Assembly (NCBI GenBank): GCA_937915755.1
Contig: CALGGR010000039.1
Span: 1 to 32,451, forward strand
DNA from: an uncultured Fretibacterium sp.
Lineage (GTDB): Bacteria; Synergistota; Synergistia; Synergistales; Aminobacteriaceae
Length of the DNA stretch: 32,451 nt
Direction of reading: 5' to 3'
The notes beneath the pieces are model-generated. The model had not been told where the DNA came from and made no database searches. It saw only the letters and a list, made by a program, of their open reading frames with translations. Position 1 is the stretch's first letter. Each line of letters starts with the position of its first letter. Both the position numbers and the translations under genes were made by a program. Positions 8,264-15,236 of the stretch are shown here, piece by piece.

Positions 8264-8316
8264 AAGGCGCATCAGAGATAAAAGGAATGTCTCCACAAAA
8301 TTGCTGTATGCGCCTT
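8264..8316 (-). promoter_or_regulatory. Leader hairpin before the DUF2828 gene
   Basis: AAGGCGCAT (8316-8308 on the - strand) pairs perfectly over 9 bp with ATGCGCCTT (8272-8264), enclosing a 35-nt loop. It lies between the tRNA-like RNA and the Shine-Dalgarno at 8251-8246. There is no U-run, so it is not a standard terminator. It could mark the 3' boundary of the small RNA, protect it, or control read-through into the protein gene. Confidence 0.6.
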
Positions 8317-8320
8317 TAGG

Positions 8321-8441
8321 ATTGGTCAAAGCACCTTTTAATTTGCCGCCGCTCTAACCCCTTGAGCCAAGGATTTCTCCCACAGGATTTGAACCTGTAA
8401 CCTGCGGCTTGGAATGTTTATTGCTGCAAGTGCTTTTACGT
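8321..8441 (-). ncRNA. Y-RNA-like RNA with a circularly permuted tRNA body
   Basis: Read 5' to 3' on the - strand: AAAGCAC (8436-8430) pairs with GTGCTTT (8334-8328), and TT/AA extend it past one bulged G. Inside, stem GCCGC (8408-8404) pairs with GCGGC (8349-8345) and takes the place of the anticodon stem. Then come an AGGTT variable loop (8403-8399), the T-arm ACAGG-TTCAAAT-CCTGT (8398-8382), a short acceptor-like stem GGGA/TCCT (8381-8378/8373-8370) capped by GAAA, a TG linker, and the D-arm GCTC-AAGGGGTTA-GAGC (8367-8351). The order T-arm before D-arm and the closed acceptor end are those of YrlA-type bacterial Y RNAs, which bind Ro60 through the terminal stem. The exact ends are guesses; a promoter is visible just upstream. 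Confidence 0.85.
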
Positions 8442-8716
8442 TAGCAATTATACCACGTTATTCGCTTCATGGCCGGAATCATAATTACAGTAAACAATAC
8501 CCAGCCTGAGTTACAGCCGCCGCTCGAGTTCCCCACACCCCTGACATCGTCGCTCTGTACAGCTGAAATCACAGGGGCATACGTCTTCCCTTCGTCGAGC
8601 CATACTGAAACATTCACTGTGTGATTCGCCGGGACTGCCGTTATCTCCTTTCCGTCAGCGTCATAGAACACCGCAAAATCATCAGCGGCATCGTTCAAAG
8701 CACTATTGTGGCTCAA
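8441..8716 (-). pseudogene. Fragment of a Synergist-CTERM surface protein
   Basis: This frame encodes about 91 residues: a small beta-rich domain (FAVFYDADGKEI, then VNVSVWLDEG), then SSGGCNSG, a hydrophobic stretch (WVLFTVIMIP) and MKR near the end. Ser/Gly-rich Cys motif, membrane helix and basic tail is the layout of the Synergist-CTERM sorting signal, known from Synergistota, in which exported proteins are processed at the membrane. There is no signal peptide. The only start is a TTG without a Shine-Dalgarno sequence, and the frame runs open upstream to about 8790 without a standard start. It is therefore most likely the 3' remnant of a larger surface-protein gene. Its 3' end now carries the promoter of the tRNA-like RNA. 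Confidence 0.6.
8447..8455 (-). promoter_or_regulatory. Extended -10 promoter of the tRNA-like RNA
   Basis: TGGTATAAT matches the extended -10 consensus (TGnTATAAT) exactly. It puts the transcription start near 8441-8439, right before the outer stem of the RNA. No good -35 is seen, as is common for extended -10 promoters. The box sits inside the last codons of the degenerate ORF at 8441-8716. Confidence 0.7.
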
Positions 8717-8841
8717 ATTAAGTTCAGTCCAATGTTTTGGCTGGAGTCGTCTTGCCGGAGGATGCGGTACACCCTCTCCAAAAACGAAAAAAACTTAACT
8801 TAACTCGCACAATTCATATATGTGGGAGTCTTTTTGCGGAT

Positions 8842-10278
8842 TTAGAACAATTTTTTGAATCTGTCCGCCAAAGTCCTCATAAGCTGGCCGAAATTTTCTC
8901 GCTTCGAGTCGTCCTGCTCATCATATCCGCTGTTGTCATAACCGTCATCATAACCGGGATTCCCATATGACGGTGCGACATATTCATCCTGTTCGTCGTA
9001 AGTTTCATCGTCCTCGTCAAAATCTCCTGTATCCCTGCTTCTTCGTTCGGCACGCTTCTGTTCCTGACGGCTTCGCTGCTCCGAGCGTTCAGAGAGACCC
9101 GGCAAAGACTGGTCTGACTCCATGAACATGTAAGGGTCATGCTCAATCATAACCTGATACTTCAGGATCCCGGCCGAGCTGACGTATGAGGCGTTGTTCA
9201 ATCCTGGCGGCATAGCGTAGACTGGTTCAATGACTTTTCTTACAGGCATCTGCAATATGTCCTCAAGCATTCTGTCAATGCCGGGAGTATTGCTTACACC
9301 ACCAGAGAGGATTATTCCGTTTGGGAAATGCTGCGGGGTGCATTCTGCCAGAGCCTCACGGATATACTTTTTGAAGAGTTCTTCTATCCTGGCGAAAACT
9401 ATCTGGAACGCAAAATCAACATCAACACCGTCCCTGCGTAATTCTTCCTCGTCAACGGAGAATATTCTTTTCTTTAGGTGTTCAGCTTCGCCGGGTGATA
9501 TGTAGAGTACCTGAACTAGGTCATTCCTTATGTGGTCGCCGCCTATGGGGATGCTCATGACGCGGAAAGCACGTCCGTTTCGGTAAAGCACGATTCCAGT
9601 TGTCCCTCCGCCAATGCAGATTGAGATACAGCCTGAGCGCATTTCGTCCTCATATACAGCACCGAGAGATGATGCCAGAGGTTTCAGTACGAGGCCCTTA
9701 ACGTCGAGCCCTACAGTCTGGACGCAGTTCACGATGTTCTGAGCGTTTGCCATTGGAACAGCTACGGTCTGCATCCATATATCCAGCTGACTGCCGTTCA
9801 TGTTGAGTGGTTCGTCGACAGGCCGGCCGTCAAGCTCATAGCTGGTTGGTATCATGTGGAGGGAGTACAAGTTGTTGTGGGAAGCTGTGGCTAATACCGA
9901 GTTTGCTTTTGCGCGGTCAATTACGCGGTTAAGGTCTGATTCTTCGACAGACTTCGATTCACGTCCGCCGAGCGTAACCATTCCATGTGTGGATTCGCTC
10001 TGAACGTCCATTGCATCGAAGGCTACTATAACGTTGCTGAGTCTTTTGGCGGAAATCCCTGTTATGCTCTGCGCGTCCTTGAAGGCTTGTTCGACCGACA
10101 GCCGGGCATCCTGAAGATTGACAATGATTCCTTTAGAGATTCCGCGCGATGGTGCGCTTCCAAACCCTACAACGTGAATAGAGTCAGGATAACGGCGGTC
10201 TCTTTCCGCAACTATCATAGTAATCTTCGTTGTCCCCATACTTAACCCCACTATGAGGTTATCAGATTTTCCCGGCAT
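8842..10278 (-). CDS. ftsA: Cell division protein FtsA
   Basis: FtsA is an actin-like ATPase that tethers FtsZ filaments to the membrane and recruits the divisome. The 478-residue protein has the actin/Hsp70 fold: a phosphate-1 loop (GLSMGTTK near the N-terminus), the SHS2/1C region, a second phosphate loop (CIGGGTTGIV) and the adenosine loop (ILSGGVSNTPGI). After about residue 390 comes a long, disordered, Asp/Glu/Tyr-rich linker, then a basic amphipathic helix at the extreme C-terminus (LADRFKKLF), the expected membrane-targeting sequence. The linker is longer than in Escherichia coli FtsA. It follows murC-murB-ftsQ as in a dcw cluster, but ftsZ is not downstream. A transposon remnant sits directly upstream. 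Confidence 0.93.
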   Translation of the reverse strand: MPGKSDNLIVGLSMGTTKITMIVAERDRRYPDSIHVVGFGSAPSRGISKGIIVNLQDARLSVEQAFKDAQSITGISAKRLSNVIVAFDAMDVQSESTHGMVTLGGRESKSVEESDLNRVIDRAKANSVLATASHNNLYSLHMIPTSYELDGRPVDEPLNMNGSQLDIWMQTVAVPMANAQNIVNCVQTVGLDVKGLVLKPLASSLGAVYEDEMRSGCISICIGGGTTGIVLYRNGRAFRVMSIPIGGDHIRNDLVQVLYISPGEAEHLKKRIFSVDEEELRRDGVDVDFAFQIVFARIEELFKKYIREALAECTPQHFPNGIILSGGVSNTPGIDRMLEDILQMPVRKVIEPVYAMPPGLNNASYVSSAGILKYQVMIEHDPYMFMESDQSLPGLSERSEQRSRQEQKRAERRSRDTGDFDEDDETYDEQDEYVAPSYGNPGYDDGYDNSGYDEQDDSKRENFGQLMRTLADRFKKLF

Positions 10279-10300
10279 TTTTCTTTACGTTCCCTTCTTC

Positions 10301-10322
10301 GTATCTAAATGGTATCTAAATG
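10301..10322. repeat. Two 11-bp direct repeats beside the IS remnant
   Basis: GTATCTAAATG occurs twice in tandem (10301-10311 and 10312-10322), immediately outside the right-end hairpin of the IS200/IS605 remnant. Confidence 0.8.
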
Positions 10323-10326
10323 TGAA

Positions 10327-10460
10327 CTACCGCCCCTCACGGATTTGGCGGCTTCCTAATTCATCAAGGTCAGCGTTGCGACATTTCTGCCCCCGTCTTA
10401 TGTCCTCTCCAAAGGCGTTTAGGACTTATCGTCCAGGTTTCCTACGCACCGTAGGTACCA
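10327..10460 (-). mobile_element. Decayed IS200/IS605 element: tnpB 3' end and right end
   Basis: On the - strand the frame 10425-10327 reads VLNAFGEDIRR and later DELGSRQ before a stop. This resembles the C-terminal tail of TnpB (VNA.G...R, then DE.GS). It is interrupted upstream by TAA (10428-10426), so the gene is broken. The nucleotide sequence ending GAATTAGGAAGC, a CCGCC/GGCGG hairpin (10330-10334/10347-10351) and GTAGTTCAC is the familiar right-end arrangement of such elements and the region from which the omega RNA is made. The body of the transposon is gone. It fills most of the 255-nt gap between ftsQ and ftsA; the rest (10461-10533) is AT-rich with nothing I recognise. Confidence 0.65.
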
Positions 10461-10533
10461 AGTTTGATTTTCAAATTACATTTCGTTGTCGGAATTTCTT
10501 TTATTCCAATTATTCAACAGTAGTAAATTAGAA

Positions 10534-11301
10534 TTATAACCTACGCAAAACAATTTTTCCCTCGTATGTCGCGTCTATTATATAATTACCGCCCTCATTG
10601 ATCAGCCTCGCGAACAAATCATCAATTTCTGCGCCTAAGTCATGGCCAGCGTATTTTTCGCGCTGAAGGTAAAGCTCAAATCTCTGTCCGCCGTGTGAGA
10701 TTTTCAGGAAGAACAGATCCATCCCCGCCCTTCGCTCCCACGTAATATCCGTAGCGGCCTCGAACCATTTGCAGCCCCTGAAATCCTCAAGGAACGATGC
10801 TATTACCCCCGTGTCAATCGGCGAAGTGAAAACCCCGCTCATTGGTGCCTGAATTGATATTCCGTCCTGAACATTCCCCTCGTCAGGGATTTTCCAGACC
10901 AAACGCCCGACCTCGTCATCAATTTGCCTGCCTCGCTCGAAAAGCCACATTCTACCATCCCGTGAAATACACCATACATGCCCTCGCCAATCAACTTTCA
11001 CCCAAGCCTTCAGCCATTCTATTTTAGTCCTGAAATGCCCAAGCCCCTCCATCTTTGTGTCGACTCTGACGGGCATGTCGCGTTCGAGAAATTCCTTCAT
11101 ACCGTCGGCATCTTTCATCATGTACGGCCAGAAAGTGAGGCACCTTTTCGGGAAGACATTCCACAATCTCTGCTCCAATGCCTGAGACTGTGATTCTACC
11201 CTGTAGCCTTTGAGGGTGAACCAGTACTTATAGTCCGACATGTACATAACTCCTCCCGCCGTGAGTGCCAGTAAGAATAACCTCGATGACTTGACACGCA
11301 A
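10534..11301 (-). CDS. ftsQ: FtsQ/DivIB-type cell division protein
   Basis: The 255-residue protein has a short N-terminal hydrophobic segment (residues 7-21, RLFLLALTAGGVMYM) and an extracytoplasmic domain. The part from FTLKGYRVES onward looks like a divergent POTRA domain, and VKVDWRGHVWCISRDGRMW resembles the segment where FtsQ proteins read 'W..g..yLvd..G'. Sequence likeness alone is weak. The call rests mainly on its position between murB and ftsA in a dcw-type cluster, on its size and on its topology. It starts with TTG only 6 nt after the murB stop, suggesting coupled translation. FtsQ links early and late divisome proteins at the membrane. Confidence 0.68.
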   Translation of the reverse strand: MRVKSSRLFLLALTAGGVMYMSDYKYWFTLKGYRVESQSQALEQRLWNVFPKRCLTFWPYMMKDADGMKEFLERDMPVRVDTKMEGLGHFRTKIEWLKAWVKVDWRGHVWCISRDGRMWLFERGRQIDDEVGRLVWKIPDEGNVQDGISIQAPMSGVFTSPIDTGVIASFLEDFRGCKWFEAATDITWERRAGMDLFFLKISHGGQRFELYLQREKYAGHDLGAEIDDLFARLINEGGNYIIDATYEGKIVLRRL

Positions 11302-11307
11302 AGCCGC

Positions 11308-12204
11308 TCACTTGACGCTGAAGCACGGGGACAGCGTTTTAATTTCCGGCTCAAGAGTGATTCCCGTACTTTCGTAGACTCTTTTCGCGCACAAATCCGC
11401 AAGCTCAATAATATCAGAACTTATAGCATTCCCGCCGTTTAGTATGAAGTTGGCGTGAACTTCCGAGACAAAAGCCCCGCCGACTCTAAGGCCCTTGCAG
11501 CCGCATTCATCGAGCAATTTCCCGGCTGAATGTCCTTCGGGATTCTTGAACGTACAGCCTGCGCTTCTCATTCCGACTGGCTGGTTCTTTCGTTTTGCAA
11601 TGAACCCGGAATATTTTGCCTCGTCCCATGAATCGCCATTCCACGACATCACAACAGAAGCAATGATTATCCCGCTAAGTGTACATCTTCTGTAACTATA
11701 GCTGAAATCGTCCTTTCCGAAAGCGACGAGATTCCCCTGAGCGTCTACAGTGTTTACAGCGTTGACATACTCACAAACTCCGTGACCTCCTGCGCCTGCA
11801 TTTCCCGTTATTGCTCCGCCCAAAGTTCCGGGTATTCCCGCTGAAAATTCGAGGCCTCCGATGTTCCTTTCGCGAAGAGTTTTTACGAGGACTGGAAGAC
11901 TGAAGCCCGCGCCGATTTCTGCGGTATATTCATCGAGCCATGAGATGGAGCTAAGATTACGGGTTGAGATTACGAGGCCATGAATTACGCCGTCTGGAAT
12001 AAGAACGTTGCTCCCGCCTCCGAGTACGTATACGGGTGTATTTTCCGCACACCTGACAATTTCCTGAAGCTGCTGGACAGTCTCAGGCTGCACGAAAAAC
12101 TCTGCTTTCCCTCCCGTTCCAAGTGTCGATAGCGGGGAAAGCGGCCAGTTTTCTCTTATGATTATGTCAGGCAAACGAGGCTTTAATTTATTAAACTTCA
12201 TCAC
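11308..12204 (-). CDS. murB: UDP-N-acetylenolpyruvoylglucosamine reductase MurB
   Basis: MurB reduces enolpyruvyl-UDP-GlcNAc to UDP-MurNAc with NADPH and FAD, in the cytoplasmic phase of peptidoglycan synthesis. The 298-residue protein has the FAD-binding motifs GGGSNVLI and SAGIPGTLGGAI, the YSYR motif, and SAGCTFKNPEG followed by AGKLLDECG. VHANFIL lies near the C-terminus. The general-acid position, Ser in E. coli, is Cys here (GCTF), a variant seen in many MurBs. Length and motifs fit the shorter type II class. The start is GTG at 12204 or the adjoining ATG at 12201. It lies 41 nt after murC and 6 nt before ftsQ. Confidence 0.95.
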   Translation of the reverse strand: MMKFNKLKPRLPDIIIRENWPLSPLSTLGTGGKAEFFVQPETVQQLQEIVRCAENTPVYVLGGGSNVLIPDGVIHGLVISTRNLSSISWLDEYTAEIGAGFSLPVLVKTLRERNIGGLEFSAGIPGTLGGAITGNAGAGGHGVCEYVNAVNTVDAQGNLVAFGKDDFSYSYRRCTLSGIIIASVVMSWNGDSWDEAKYSGFIAKRKNQPVGMRSAGCTFKNPEGHSAGKLLDECGCKGLRVGGAFVSEVHANFILNGGNAISSDIIELADLCAKRVYESTGITLEPEIKTLSPCFSVK

Positions 12205-12245
12205 GCATTCATAAAATCCCGATTAAATTTTTAGGTAATTATACC

Positions 12246-13601
12246 CTAACATTCCAAAAATTTTTCACCAATTCTGTAAACGTCTCCCGCTCCCATAGTG
12301 AGAAGCAAGTCCCCCGCTTTAACCGCAGCCTTCAAAGTTTCAAGAGCATCATCGAAAGTTAGAGCCGAAATTTTACCGTTGCTCAGGCGTATGACTTCCT
12401 CCGCCGAGCTGTGAGGACATTCCTTTTCGCCCGCTGAGTATACGGGGAGAATGAATGCTTTTCCCGCAGTGCTTAGAGCTTCCGCGATTTGCCCCGCGAA
12501 CATGGCCGTCCTCGTAAACCTGTGAGGCTGATACACGACAACGAGCCTTCGTTCCGGGTAAATTCCTCTGACTGCCTCAAGTGTTGCGCGAATCTCTGAG
12601 GGGTGATGAGCGTAGTCGTCCATTACGAGAATGTCTGATGACGTTGTGCCTTTGACCTGCATTCTTCGCTCCGAGCCGTGAAAACCCCTGAGGATCTCTG
12701 AGCTTGTCCCAAAATCAATCCCGCATAAATCCGCCGCTGAAATTGCCGCCAATGCGTTCAAGACGTTATGTTCGCCTGAAACCGAGAGAGTAAGAATGCC
12801 GACCTCACGGCCATGATGCGATACCCTGCACGAAATTCCGCCGCCGTGAGTTTTTGTGATGTCATAAGCTCCCCAGTCCCAGGAATTTCCGAAGCCGTAA
12901 CGCAGAATCTCGCCGCGAGCCTTGCAGCACATCTCGAAAACGTGTGAAGCTCCCTCGTCCTCAGCGCAGAGAATGAGAGTCCCGCCCTCTTTTCGTCCGT
13001 CAGCGAATCTCGTGAAAGCCTTGATTACGTCCTCACGAGTGGGATAGTGGTCAACGTGATCCCAGTCAGCATTGGTGATAATAGCAATTCCCGGGGCGAA
13101 AAGCTCGAAAGTTCCATCCGATTCGTCAAGCTCTGCGATGAAGTTTGCCCCTGAACCTGAAACGGCGTTACTCCCAATGTCTGGGACGTTCGCGCCAACG
13201 TAGACGGTGGGATTCTTTCCGGCTTTCAGGAATATCAGGCCGGTCATTGAGGTTGTTGTGGTTTTCCCGTGCGCACCAGCAATACCTATACCTTCGGACT
13301 TGTTGAAAAGGTAACTCAATGCCTCAGCGCGTGAGAATATTGGGATACCTTTGCTGACGGCATAGACTACTTCGGGATTGTCGCGGCGAACAGCGGAGCT
13401 TAGGATCAATGCGTCAGGTTTATAGTGTTCAATGTGTTCGTGAGTATGTGTGAGTTCAAAGGGAATCCCGCCTAAGTCATAATGAGGCAGCTTAAGATCG
13501 CACCCTGAGACTTCGAGGCCATGAGCCTTTAGGAGAATTGCGAGGGCACTCATTCCCGCGCCTCCTATGCCCATAAGGTGAACACGGTGGATATTCTGCA
13601 A
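12246..13601 (-). CDS. murC: UDP-N-acetylmuramate-L-alanine ligase MurC
   Basis: MurC adds L-Ala to UDP-MurNAc using ATP, the first amino acid step of the peptidoglycan stem peptide. The 451-residue product has the N-terminal Rossmann motif GIGGAGMS, the Mur ligase ATP loop AGAHGKTTTT, the ELDESDGTF segment, the central SGEHNVLNALAA motif, and DDYAHHPSEI in the C-terminal domain, all MurC hallmarks. The TTG start at 13601 is backed by AGGAGTG about 8 nt upstream. It is the first gene of the - strand murC-murB-ftsQ-ftsA run and diverges from the RNA-repair operon. Confidence 0.96.
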   Translation of the reverse strand: MQNIHRVHLMGIGGAGMSALAILLKAHGLEVSGCDLKLPHYDLGGIPFELTHTHEHIEHYKPDALILSSAVRRDNPEVVYAVSKGIPIFSRAEALSYLFNKSEGIGIAGAHGKTTTTSMTGLIFLKAGKNPTVYVGANVPDIGSNAVSGSGANFIAELDESDGTFELFAPGIAIITNADWDHVDHYPTREDVIKAFTRFADGRKEGGTLILCAEDEGASHVFEMCCKARGEILRYGFGNSWDWGAYDITKTHGGGISCRVSHHGREVGILTLSVSGEHNVLNALAAISAADLCGIDFGTSSEILRGFHGSERRMQVKGTTSSDILVMDDYAHHPSEIRATLEAVRGIYPERRLVVVYQPHRFTRTAMFAGQIAEALSTAGKAFILPVYSAGEKECPHSSAEEVIRLSNGKISALTFDDALETLKAAVKAGDLLLTMGAGDVYRIGEKFLEC

Positions 13602-13737
13602 TATTTTTTCACTCCTAAGAATGATATGTTAACTTATCTAATTGTAACACGACAACTATAACCATCAGCAGCCCTTGAGGAACGTCGCTCACTCGCCGTA
13701 AATTTGCCCCCAAGCCGCCACTATTTGCACCATGTAG

Positions 13738-13743
13738 TATAAT
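13738..13743 (+). promoter_or_regulatory. Candidate -10 box of the RNA-repair operon
   Basis: Consensus TATAAT lies 48 nt before the ATG of the methyltransferase gene, in the divergent murC/methyltransferase intergenic region. No strong -35 is seen at 16-18 nt upstream. Confidence 0.45.
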
Positions 13744-13791
13744 CCTTAACAGTAAGACATCACGAAATTTTAATGAGCAGTCAGTACGAAC

Positions 13792-14466
13792 ATGACCCAC
13801 GATTTTGAAGAACGTTATGATATAAAGTTAGCAGCATCTTGGATTCTCGCGCACGAAAAGAATTTGCCGAAGAAATCTCCGGATGATTGCACAGAAGAGG
13901 AATTGCTGAAAATTTTTTGTAAAGGAAAAGAAGCAGGATTAAAGCTGTATCCTTTCAAAAAAGATATTCAGCCCCTCGCCAGGATACAAAGGGTGTTAGG
14001 TTTTCTGCGTTCAATTTCTTTTGACACCATATTGGACGTCGGAAGCGGAAGGGGAGTTTTCCTGATACCATTCATGAAAGAGTTTCCAAACGTGAAAGTA
14101 ACATCGATAGATATTCTTGAAAAAAGGGTAGAGTTCCTAAACGAGCTGTCTGACGCAGCTTTCCCCAATATGCGCGCTGAAAAGAAAGATATTTGCGGCC
14201 AACCATTCCGTGACAATACTTTTGACGTTGTAACCATGCTTGAAGTTCTCGAACATATACCAGAAGTGGAACGCGCTGTAAAAGCTGCCGTAAAGATTGC
14301 CAGGAAATACGTCGTCGTAACCGTCCCATCAAAGCCCGATAATAACCCGGAACACATTCACCTTTTTACGAAAGATAAGTTAACGAATATGTTCCAATCA
14401 GCTGGTTGTGAAAAGCTCCATTTTGACGGAGTAGAAGGCCATATTTTCATGGTGGCAGTAATATGA
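13792..14466 (+). CDS. Class I SAM methyltransferase of the RNA-repair operon
   Basis: The 224-residue protein has a Rossmann methyltransferase core: motif I DVGSGRG (82-88), acidic motif II (SIDI, 105-108), and TFDVVTMLEVLEH (143-155). A His pair (188, 190) follows the PSKPDNN segment. The EVLEH stretch plus a downstream His recalls the metal site of bacterial Hen1, which adds a 2'-O-methyl group to the 3' end of broken RNA before sealing. The same EVLEH is also common in UbiG-like methyltransferases, so the substrate is open. Its stop overlaps the RNA ligase start (ATGA), so it is translationally coupled to RNA repair genes. The N-terminal about 75 residues are helical and unassigned. Confidence 0.75.
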   Translation: MTHDFEERYDIKLAASWILAHEKNLPKKSPDDCTEEELLKIFCKGKEAGLKLYPFKKDIQPLARIQRVLGFLRSISFDTILDVGSGRGVFLIPFMKEFPNVKVTSIDILEKRVEFLNELSDAAFPNMRAEKKDICGQPFRDNTFDVVTMLEVLEHIPEVERAVKAAVKIARKYVVVTVPSKPDNNPEHIHLFTKDKLTNMFQSAGCEKLHFDGVEGHIFMVAVI

Positions 14467-15233
14467 GAATAATATATAAGTACCCTCGAACACCACACAT
14501 TGAAGGTTCACGCCTTCAGCCTGGAGATGAAGATTTAAGCCAGATACGATTTGAGAGTATCAAGGGCAAACATTTAGTCATCGAAGAGAAAGTTGACGGA
14601 GCAAATTCAGCAATATCATTCAGCGAAGACGGGGAGCTTTTATTGCAGAGCAGGGGTCATTATTTAGCCGGAGGATACCGTGAGCGGCATTATAATTTCA
14701 TGAAACAGTGGGCGAATTACTACCGTGATACTTTCTTTGAAATACTCGGAACAAAATACATAATGTACGGCGAATGGCTTTACGCGAAGCATACAATCTT
14801 TTACGATGCGCTGCCTGATTACTTTTTGGAGTTTGACATAATGGACCGTGAAACAGGAATTTTTCTTGATACTCCTGAACGGCATAAACTTCTGAAGGGC
14901 TCGCCTGTTGTATCTGTCCCTGTTCTGGGGGAAGGTTCTTACAAATCCGAGAAGGAAATCTTGAGGCTCATAGGTCATTCAAGATATATAACAGTAAATC
15001 AAAGAGAAAATTTATATAAAGCTGCCGTAAAATTAGGCTTATCACCAGAAAGGAATCTTAAGGATACGGATCTTTCGGGCCTTATGGAAGGTCTTTACAT
15101 AAAGGTAGAAGAGAATGGCATGGTGGTAAACAGGATGAAATATGTGCGGGCAGAATTTCTTCAGCAAGTAGATTTTTCAGAGACGCACTGGATTGACCGG
15201 CCAATTATTCCGAATCAACTAGCTGTAAAATGA
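14463..15233 (+). CDS. RNA ligase, Rnl2-like
   Basis: This nucleotidyltransferase probably seals 3'-OH and 5'-phosphate RNA ends via a lysyl-AMP intermediate. The 256-residue protein shows the covalent ligase motifs: motif I EEKVDGAN with Lys43 as the expected adenylated residue, SRG (63-65), motif III YGEW (102-105), EFDI (123-126), motif IV EGLYIK (209-214) and motif V with Lys226 (RMKYV). The size and the absence of a large C-terminal DNA-binding domain fit the Rnl2/RNA-ligase family rather than DNA ligase. It overlaps the methyltransferase stop by 4 nt and ends 3 nt before the HD-kinase gene, which would prepare the ends it joins. Confidence 0.88.
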   Translation: MRIIYKYPRTPHIEGSRLQPGDEDLSQIRFESIKGKHLVIEEKVDGANSAISFSEDGELLLQSRGHYLAGGYRERHYNFMKQWANYYRDTFFEILGTKYIMYGEWLYAKHTIFYDALPDYFLEFDIMDRETGIFLDTPERHKLLKGSPVVSVPVLGEGSYKSEKEILRLIGHSRYITVNQRENLYKAAVKLGLSPERNLKDTDLSGLMEGLYIKVEENGMVVNRMKYVRAEFLQQVDFSETHWIDRPIIPNQLAVK

Positions 15234-15236
15234 ACG

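Noticed and set aside
8341..8410. A true (permuted or split) tRNA gene
   Set aside because: The acceptor stem is only about 4 bp and closed by a GAAA tetraloop, there is no anticodon loop, and the stem in the anticodon position continues into an outer helix. It mimics a tRNA but cannot be charged or decode.
10253..10531. A 92-residue ORF on the + strand over the ftsQ-ftsA gap
   Set aside because: It is the antisense reading of the IS200/IS605 remnant, and no ribosome binding site or domain is seen.
13615..13800. A 61-residue ORF on the - strand between murC and the methyltransferase
   Set aside because: It runs through the promoter region, has no Shine-Dalgarno sequence or recognisable domain, and its composition looks non-coding.
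14463..15233. ATP-dependent DNA ligase
   Set aside because: The protein is only 256 aa, lacks DNA-binding and OB-fold regions, and lies next to an HD-Pnk gene; motifs fit the Rnl2-type RNA ligase family better.
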